Origin: Periplaneta americana
Lineage: Eukaryota > Arthropoda > Insecta > Blattodea > Blattidae
Reading direction: 5' to 3'
Assembly (NCBI RefSeq): GCF_040183065.1
Contig: NC_091131.1
Location: 103,665,830-103,729,829 of the forward strand
DNA length: 64,000 nt
Program-made: the position numbers and the translations under genes
Notes under the pieces: generated by a model
The model's database searches: none
The model's input: only the letters and a program-made list of their open reading frames with translations
What the model was told of the DNA's origin: nothing
Part shown: piece by piece, positions 56,550-64,000 of the stretch
Layout: the number at the start of each line of letters is the position of its first letter
Numbering within the stretch: position 1 is the first letter of the stretch

Positions 56550-56848
56550 ATTATTCAGCGTGGCAATTAATGTTTCTAAATACTCCTAATTGAACCGTTG
56601 AGCAAAGTAAACATATTACATTTTGTCAGACAGAACAACAAAAAAAGTTCTCCTTCTCATTCTTTACGAAACCACCTCTTACTGCTTGTAGAGACAGACA
56701 GACAGACAGACAGAGTTTGTAGCGCGACATCATACCGCCACTGCTTGCCTTCAGTACGTGAATGAAACACATAGCAATGCACAGGAAACTCCTCGTATCC
56801 GTTTGAATGTCTGTCATTACACCCGCTTTGGTCACCGCTGATGTAATT

Positions 56849-57497
56849 AGATGTAATTACATAAACTAGGCCCGTAACTAGTGGTCAACACGTAGTCTGT
56901 ATCTTCCTGGACGTCGAAAAAGCTATCGACACTTCGATTTTGTAAGTAAGTTCTCATTATCTACTGATGTGTCCGAACTCGGAGTCGGAGCTTCAAGTCC
57001 TTAGAACCTAGATCAACATCGGAAACCCGTATTATCCCCAGACTCTGGAAAACGCAGAAAATGACCGAACCAATTGTTACAATTCATATATGTTGAAGAG
57101 GGAGAATTAGAGATCAAGTGATTTCCCTACCGAAGGAAAGTGAAAGTGAATTATTATGCTTACTAATTAGATAATTTGTCACAAGTTCTGATTCTTATTC
57201 AGCATATACCGTTTAAGAAAGAAAACATAACTGGAGGTATGTTAACCTCTCATCAGAGTTAATTGAGCGGCCGTCAGTGGACTCTTCGGAAAGCAAGAAG
57301 TTAGAAACACTTAAAATTCCGTATATGGAAATTATTTTTTCTTCTCTCTCGGCCGACCGAAGCTTACCCACTTCCGAGATTTTCAACTTGACACTCAGAT
57401 CTACACGCTAGATCCGAACACATTCGACTCTTTAGCTTAGGAATAGAAGAGTGTGATCCCAAAATTCGTTCAGTCCATTTTGGCTATGTTTATGATA

Positions 57498-57559
<62 letters not shown>

Positions 57560-58342
57560 GAAACAACACGTCATTAAAACTAAATTTTTCAGTATACACA
57601 AAAAACGGTATTACTGGTGGTAGACCACATCATTGGTTATAGTACTGGCTTCTTGTGGCAGAAGCCTAATAAATGTGTCGTTTTATACCAAATTTATTGG
57701 AATCTAATGAATTGTTAATGAAATAAATCAATATAGGCTATATTAGCTTCACATATGCTGTTTCTGCAAGAAATCAAAATTGTAGCATAATAATTTGTAT
57801 GCTCGACCGTGCCGGAATGTAGTAATTATACACCTGGTAGCAGCCCTTTATTGGACCTCATTAAAGTACACCTATTCATTAAAGTTCAGGTGTTCCACCA
57901 ATCAGAAAACGCCATTGTAGCAATATGAAAGCGCAAGTATCGATTATTCTCGGATATGCAATCGAAAGACAACTAGCGAAATGTCACGGAGGCTGGAAAT
58001 CCAATAGTGTCGCAGAAGGTTATGTTCTGTTACTATAATAATTAGCGTTAATTGTAAATAATATTCAAATAAATTCAATTTATCATCTCGTTTTTCAATG
58101 TCTAAATCAATTTCAAGATTATATCAAGATTAATGTTTATTTTACTCTCTAGATTATATCAAGGTCAATGACATTTGTTTCTCGGAAAATATCAATACTT
58201 TCGCGTCTGCGCACATCTCACAATTTACGAGATATTGCACAAGGCCAGTTCCGCTCCCCAGTCAGATAAGAATAACATGAATACTTACGAATAATTTCAA
58301 GTTAGAAATATGGTCGAGCATAAAAAGTCGTATGAAACTTGC
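56849..58342. other. Unannotated DNA with an (AT)n tract
   Basis: An (AT)n run lies at 57496-57556. GCAGAAACA (57557) and TGTTTCTGC (57759) form a short inverted pair around 57560-57770, which may mark a small element. No gene is supported. Confidence 0.4.
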
Positions 58343-58436
58343 CTATAATGGTAATTAAGACGCTCGTATGAAAATTATGAAACTAGCTTGCGCTCGTTTC
58401 ATAAACATACTCGTGTCTTAATTACTACCATTATAG
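58343..58436. repeat. Long imperfect palindrome
   Basis: CCTATAATGGTAATTAAGAC with GCTCGTATG is inverted at the right as CATACTCG, GTCTTAATTA, CTACCATTATAGG. Arms of about 34 bp with small differences flank a central spacer of about 25 bp. Probably a foldback MITE; no TSD was identified. Confidence 0.65.
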
Positions 58437-58899
58437 GCTCGTTGTATAATGTACTATAGTTCAATTAAAGTTTATTTGTCAAGTTAGGGACATAATATAT
58501 GCATAGGCCTACTGTGTACTTATACAGCATATAAATGAACTTATTTTTCCACAATAGGCCACTGAAAAATATTGTAAAATTCTAGATATTCATGTGGTAT
58601 GTAACGCATTAGTTTGCATATATCGTCTAGCTTCTCTCTTTGAATTGGCACGATTTTGCCTGGATATGCCAATGAAGAATGTAAATATGGTATTCTCCTT
58701 TGTACGTACAAGCAAACATTCCCATGGGGGGCAGATAAAAAAAATAATCTTTTTTCTTCTATCATTTTAATAATGTCAAAAGAAATGCTTACACAAATGT
58801 TGGCCACTGGAGCGCAATTACGAGGGCCGTAAAAAAAAGCAAGTTACCCTGGAGCCGTTTACAGAAAAAGAACAAAATTTAATGGAAAGTTTTATTGGA

Positions 58900-59000
58900 A
58901 CAGATATAGCAATTGTTGAGTTATTTTTCAACATATTCCCCACCAGAATTGAGACGGTTGTCATTCAGTGGGATCAATTTTTGTATCCTTGTGTCGTCTG
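58900..59000 (-). pseudogene. Possible mariner-like transposase C-terminal scrap
   Basis: The minus frame ends RIQKLIPLNDNRLNSGGEYV-EK-stop, comparable with the '...KLI.R.DKCLN..GDYVEK' C-termini of SETMAR/mariner-type proteins and with GDYVEK at 36363-36380. Upstream family motifs are not visible. Confidence 0.35.
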
Positions 59001-59199
59001 CCGTCTGGAATCGGAACCAATGTGTCGGCACATGTCTTTGACAGGAGTTTTTTCTACGCGCTTCCAGAATTTCACAGGTCTCCAAATGTGAGACGGCTAT
59101 ACTGACATATGTGGTTTCCGCATGGAATGATAGCCCTGTATCAACAGTCCATGAAATTCGAATAAACTCATTTCGCCACAAATAGTGACATGTGCTGTT

Positions 59200-60671
59200 T
59201 TTGCAATCCCTGATTCATATATATGATTATTTTGAGACCTCTATAATTCTATTTTAAGCTTGTTTTCTTCCAAAACAACGCCAATTATTGTCTAAAAGAT
59301 TGTGTCGCTGGGCATGTCACTTGAAAATTCGCTCAGTCGGTTGATCAGTTGATTAAAAAGCTAGCCCAGTCCTTTCACAAAAATTGACTTCACGCATTTT
59401 GGGATCTCACTCTTCACTTGATTAGATGTTAAGGTTTTACCTAGCCGTCAATGGTGGATCTGAGATTTGTGGGTTGAAAGCCTATTAACATAATGCATTT
59501 CGAAGGGCAATAAATATATTGAACATGGCTCTCTTCGAAGAGAAAGTCAAGTAAGGGAGTTTTCAATGCGATGAATTTGTAGCATGCAAAACCAATATTA
59601 TGTCAGAGATTGTGGACTGGATGGTCCGCATTCAATCCTAGATGAAGAATGGAATTTTCTGTCCCAACTTCAAGAAAAGCTTCTATAGTCCACTAAGATC
59701 TTGTAAAATTATATGAAAGGTATGTTCCAAAAACAAAAGCGAACCGAATTTGGCATTGAAGAAATCCCTTCTTTCTAATGCAAGAACCTAAAAAGCACAG
59801 AGTTCCTCGTCTTCCGAACGCCATTATGGCGCGCAAGTATAGAATTTCCGTTACGTTTCTGCACTTCGGTGATCATCATAAGCGCACATCTTAACCTTTT
59901 ATGCAGTGGTCGGTATTTCTTGACTCGCGAGTCAATCTCTTAATACACAAGCAAGTCGGTGGAGTAAGACTTGATCTCCCTATCCTTTGCTATCACTTGT
60001 TCATTCAATGTTAAACAGTTTGGGTATTCTTCCCTCCTACCTTCCCCTTTCCTATGTATTACGGGCTACATTTTACATGACAATCTATGCCGACTACTGC
60101 TTTTATGATTCGAAAGCGCACAATTAAATCAACTAGAAGCACACCCATAAACAAGACAAAAGTACACAGTAAACTCAGTCAGAAGTGCACAATATTTTCC
60201 TTCCCGCGTCACCAGATTTAGGACTGGGTGTGAAATATAAAGGGAAATCAATAAGTTTCTGAACTATCCTGAATGTAGGCAACACAAAGGACATAGGAAA
60301 CGAAGAAGTTATCTAGAACCAGAGAAACGCCTGGAATCTACACTAAATGCATCACTTGAAAGGCAGAGAAGAAGACTAGCCATAAGGCGTGTATGCAGAG
60401 ATTCCAGGAAAAATCGTAATAGATCCTTGACAAGTTTGCACAAAATCACAACATACAGAAGCTCAGTTCTTAAAGACAATCTGACGCTGTTTGATAAACT
60501 GACTCAACAGGCATAGAAACAATGATTTTCAGTGACATGGACATGTATGTTTAATGGTACAATAAATACAAGTGCAGTTCGGAAATATTTTTATTGCACC
60601 TTGTATATCAACGTACGTTTAAAAATATTGTATGTGTATAATTTACCATAATGTTCTAAACTGAATAGTTA
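59200..60671. other. Unannotated DNA with a dispersed repeat
   Basis: 60060-60105 (GGGCTACATTTTACATGAC and following) resembles 19135-19175 (GGGCTGTATTTTATATGAC), an unnamed dispersed repeat. No gene is supported. Confidence 0.35.
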
Positions 60672-60679
60672 TGCTAAAA

Positions 60680-60792
60680 CAGCGACGGGGAACAGCCTCT
60701 CTCAGAGAGCTCAGCTTCTCCCGCTACAGTTGCTGTTGTACGTAGTTACTCATGCTGAATGTTCTGTTCACAATACAAGTTCTCCATCCCTG
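60680..60792. mobile_element. Miniature hAT element
   Basis: 113 bp with ends CAGCGACGGGGAAC and GTTCTCCATCCCTG (11 of 14 paired). Flanks TGCTAAAA (60672-60679) and AGCTAAAA (60793-60800) agree at 7 of 8. No coding capacity. Confidence 0.7.
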
Positions 60793-60800
60793 AGCTAAAA

Positions 60801-62585
60801 AGTGCACATAATATTTATTGTTTAGACTTTCTTAAGTATGTGATTTTATTTTCTCTGTAGGCCTATTTTATTGAACATTCCGTTAAATTTTTTGCACTGA
60901 TAGACATTTCTCTTCGGCTACCATATTTATTCAGTTTCAGGTGCGTTTCAACGTGTACTTTTGCAGTACGTCTATTACTAAATGATTTTATGTTTCTCAT
61001 GCATATAAATTTGTCTTAAAATGACGATGAAAACTTTCGACGGTGTTAGTGGTACGAAGTATTCGCTAATAGATGATGTGTCTACCACATAATTTCGGCG
61101 GAAATGCAACGTCGTTTTCTGGATACTTATTTAAAATGTAATAATCAACAAAATTCTTTAGTAAGTAGTTATCTAGGGCATCTGATATTAATTCAGTAAA
61201 TGCATGCTTTCCCGACTGCATCATGTTTCAGAAGTAAAGTCCAAAACATTGCTTCATCTACGTACTAGAGGGGTTATAATCCCAATTCAGAAATTTCCTT
61301 TGTAAACTTTGGCTAAGTTGAAATTGGTAACATTTTAAATTTGTGTTCGGAAAGAGTCTTACGATGGCAATGGGCCTATGTGGAATTAAAATCATTCATT
61401 TAGAAGTGCGTTTTTAATTAATTTCAAATGTACCCTTTCAAAACACTGCAAAATGATCGGATTTGCGCTTATAATATATACCCCTGCACTCAATGTCCGG
61501 TACTATGCGAAAGCTAAAGCTTAAGTCAGTGGTCGTCTACTCGATGCCCTGTGACGTCATCTCAGGCAGCTCTGAAGCCCGCTGCGCTCGTGTTTCGCTG
61601 CCGCGGGCACAGCGGAGGCTTGCGATGGTGACTGCTTTTTCACGATAATAAATGTTTCTCATACTGATCAAATTAAATTTAAAGTAATGTGAATGCCTAA
61701 TACTGGTATTTACATGTATGAAGCCAATTGGTTGATAAGTTAGGGATGAATTGAAAGCTGAATGAAACTAAATACTGTACTGCATTCTAGATTTCTACTT
61801 TTTCTTGGAAAAATTAATTGTATAGAAACTATTTGGAGTTGTGTAACGGATAAATAATAATTAATTAGGATTAAATTATAATAATTATCTTTTTAAAAAT
61901 GAACTGAAGAACACTTTTATTAAGGTAAATCTAATCATCTATATACTATATTAGAGTACATGATGATATTCACTGCAATATTGAAACAAATTTTTCTTTG
62001 CTTTCCTGTTTCAAGAAAGTGTGACCATTAAACATTAATAAGTTTACACCAGATGAACTTTATTACGATGATTTTCTGAATTTTTTTTAAATTCTCATTT
62101 TTGTCTTTGAAGGCAAGCTTACACTTTCAAATTCTTCTAGAAGATTTGAACATTTTTCTCTGCAGCCATCACAATAACAGCTTTAGCAAAATCTCCATCA
62201 GTAAATTACCTTAGATTTTTCGCTATACATAGAGTATCGTAATTTTGAAGGTCAAGCGAACAGAATATTTGATAATTTGATGATCAGCAGTCTCCTTTAA
62301 CTGTTTTATCATCTCATCACGTTCATTTCCCTGATATTTGCCATATTCACTTGCGAGGCACGAAAAATAGTGCCATTGTAGATTAAACTTTAACTCAGTG
62401 TATTTCCTTGCCTCTTCACCACACGACACAAAAAGGAAACGTTCTCCCATACTGACAAGAAACTAGGCACCGATTGATTAGAAGCCATTACAAAGATGTT
62501 TATTTTCGAAGCTTACAATGACTGAACACTCGCAAAGCTTTAAACTGAATTCCCCACACCGTACACGTGTACTCAGAAGGCGTCA
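60801..62585. other. Unannotated DNA
   Basis: A GC-rich island (CCTGTGACGTCATC, GCCGCGGGCACAGCGG) at 61545-61625 begins with a hAT-end-like CAGTGGTCGTCTACTCG at 61532, but no partner end was seen. Confidence 0.35.
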
Positions 62586-63209
62586 CTAGACTAGACGGCA
62601 GTTCGGAAGGCGGTTAGCTTCTATATGCGCCGTAGCATTTCTGGTATGTGACGTCACAAGCTTCTACAGTAGAACCAATCAGAATCAGTCTACAACAAGC
62701 ACTTCCCGAGTTCGTTTGTTCACGTGCGAGTGTTTCAGTATATTGAATAAGTAAAACTAACATTTACTGTGTGTATGTAACATAAATAAATGGAAGAAGA
62801 GACTGTAAAAAGACAAGTATTGCACAGGCAGGCGCGGAAAATAGTGTTTAAGGTGTATAATTATTTTAAAAACGTTAACGAGCAGAACGCTGCCGGCCAT
62901 CTTGATGCTTGCTGCAACGTTGCCAACGCACAAGAAACGACTGCAGAAGCATGTGGTGTGGGATTGAGAACCGTGCAAAGAATATTGTTAGTGAAGGAAA
63001 CAGGGTTTGTTTGGTGTCATGCTTACAGTAATCAACGGCTAAGGTCATTATTGTCTTTTGATAATTTAAATTCTCTCCTGAGCTATTTGTATTGCACGTG
63101 CTCGTGAAGTACGATGTGGCAACGTTGTACGCTGCCTTGCTGTCTCTATCTGTCTCTCTCGACGCAAACGCTAGCAGACAACCGCCTTCCGAATTGCCGT
63201 CGACTCTAG
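62586..63209 (+). mobile_element. Inverted-repeat-flanked unit containing an HTH ORF
   Basis: GACGGCAGTTCGGAAGGCGG (in a 30-bp repeat, 62586-62615) is inverted at 63180-63209 with about four mismatches. No TSD is evident. The plus-strand ORF 62790-63107 lies between. Confidence 0.5.
62790..63107 (+). CDS. Short protein with a helix-turn-helix-like segment, possibly a transposase N-terminus
   Basis: 105 codons from ATG. Residues about 15-30 (ARKIVFKVYNYFKN) and 49-66 (QETTAEACGVGLRTVQRIL) resemble the DNA-binding start of a transposase-like family common in insects, in which a 'TA.A.GVS.RTV.RI' helix-turn-helix precedes a DDE domain. No DDE part follows; the frame closes in unrelated sequence, so either a splice donor lies near 62998 or the gene is truncated. 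Upstream DNA has TGACGTCA (62649) and CCAAT (62676), which could serve as promoter elements. Function is not assignable. Confidence 0.4.
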   Translation: MEEETVKRQVLHRQARKIVFKVYNYFKNVNEQNAAGHLDACCNVANAQETTAEACGVGLRTVQRILLVKETGFVWCHAYSNQRLRSLLSFDNLNSLLSYLYCTCS

Positions 63210-64000
63210 CTGTACGAGCCTCGCACTCGCTGCACATACGTCACAACTAGGTTGAGTTGTCTAGGCCTGGCTTAAGTCGTCTCACAATCATAAGTAGAGT
63301 TCTGCGTTTGGTTACTTGGAATGTAAGTTAGGTGTACATCGATCATGCAGATTCAGATTCGTATTGAGAGGTAGTTGCAAGTCAACAGATCACGCCTTAG
63401 TGAACCAGGGAATCATCTCTCATGCACCATTACAGTGTGTCTACATCTCTTCATTCGTGTACCTGTGTGTGTGTAAGTCGGCGAACAACAGGAATACCAC
63501 TTGGATTTAGTAACATCAATAACTAAGTAGCCTATATATTTAAAGGCAGCTTATATGCAATAAAGATAATTTTTACTAGGGATGGACAAAACTTGAGACA
63601 AAAAAACAGGAGCCAGCCCCTTTACTTTCAGGAGCTTACTCACTTTACAATTCGTACAGACATACAATGAGGAAACAATTCGAGCTAAGATAAAGATACA
63701 TTTACTAAAATATATTAAATAATATTAAATATCTATGCATAGCAAACACACGCTCTCAGAGACGCACTGAAGCTATGGAAGACAATATCTTTACAGGCGT
63801 AATAAATGTAACGATATTAATTTTAAAAACATTCGAATTCCTTCCTACAACCGGTTTTGTTAACATTATGTTTTAGTGGTAGTGACATAAAAGAAAACGA
63901 AGTCTTGAAAAATTTTGAACTCAAAGCAATTCAGGCGCCACATAATTTTTAGTCGTCATGGCTAACTGGCGCCCAGAATTTGTCTACCTCTGAATTTTGC
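63210..64000. other. Unannotated DNA at window end
   Basis: TAGGGATGGACAAAACT (63577) looks like a hAT end whose partner would lie outside the window. No gene is supported. Confidence 0.35.

Larger units (their letters stand above)
55511..56840. mobile_element. hAT element with perfect TSD ATGTAATT
   Basis: The left end CAGCGGTGACCAAA is inverted at the right (TTTGGTCACCGCTG). Flanks ATGTAATT (55503-55510, 56841-56848) are identical. Subterminal GACA repeats occur near both ends (55551, 56692). It contains a SINE at 55640-55886. No recognised transposase; the minus-strand frame at 55900-56073 is unassigned. Confidence 0.88.

Noticed and set aside
58541-58807. 88-codon minus-strand frame (IPIQREKLDDICKLMRYIP-like)
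   Set aside because: Vaguely like C-terminal segments of transposon proteins, but too short and isolated to assign.
61532-61625. hAT-like end and GC-rich stretch
   Set aside because: No matching opposite end or TSD was found.
1-64000. CRISPR arrays, prokaryotic operons, rRNA genes
   Set aside because: None present; spacing of repeats and the gene structure are eukaryotic.

Overview
This is eukaryotic, AT-rich, insect-type DNA with no prokaryotic features. The repeat content points to a cockroach or termite (Blattodea, perhaps a Periplaneta-like species): several tRNA-derived SINE families, an RTE-like LINE with a (TAAG)n tail whose C-terminal 'RRLRWVGYVARIGES' domain I recall as very abundant in blattodean genomes, and Penelope-like elements. 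That assignment is inference from memory; no database search was possible.

Only one host gene is clear: a painless-like TRPA channel (about 32873-35446, + strand) whose whole reading frame lies in one exon behind a splice acceptor. Almost everything else recognisable is transposable elements, mostly decayed, and their nesting can be read from target-site duplications (TSDs).

Layout. 1-690: flank with a SINE bounded by a 12-bp TSD. 694-4955: a decayed ZBED-type hAT transposon holding a second DNA element, which holds a SINE, which holds a third hAT element (four levels). 4973-7671: a piggyBac element with TTAA TSDs and a nearly intact transposase split by one frameshift. 7.7-19 kb: mostly unannotated DNA with MITEs, tRNA-related repeats, 3' ends of three LINE families and a hAT element at 14230-15145. 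19.3-20 kb: a SINE whose own TSD was hit by a Harbinger-like MITE containing a large (ATATG)n array. 20.4-23.4 kb: a broken hAT transposase. 24.2-25.9 kb: a PIF/Harbinger-like element with a nested MITE. 25.9-28.9 kb: a near full-length decayed LINE. 29.55-31.76 kb: a Penelope-like retroelement made of two copies joined head to head, each ending in a hammerhead-ribozyme-like motif, with an 11-12-bp TSD. 31.8-35.5 kb: the TRPA gene and its 5' region. 35.5-46.6 kb: mariner, SINE, LINE and hAT fragments in otherwise silent DNA. 46.6-47.15 kb: a second Penelope family with the same head-to-head architecture and hammerhead-like ends. 47.3-64 kb: LINE tail, MITEs, ZNF862-like hAT remains, a hAT element with perfect TSDs (55511-56840), a mini-hAT (60680-60792) and an inverted-repeat-flanked ORF with a helix-turn-helix-like segment (62586-63209).

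The most interesting system is the pair of Penelope-like insertions. Two divergent families share unequal inverted arms, 11-12-bp TSDs and a hammerhead-like fold in which stem I and stem II differ in sequence but keep their pairing.
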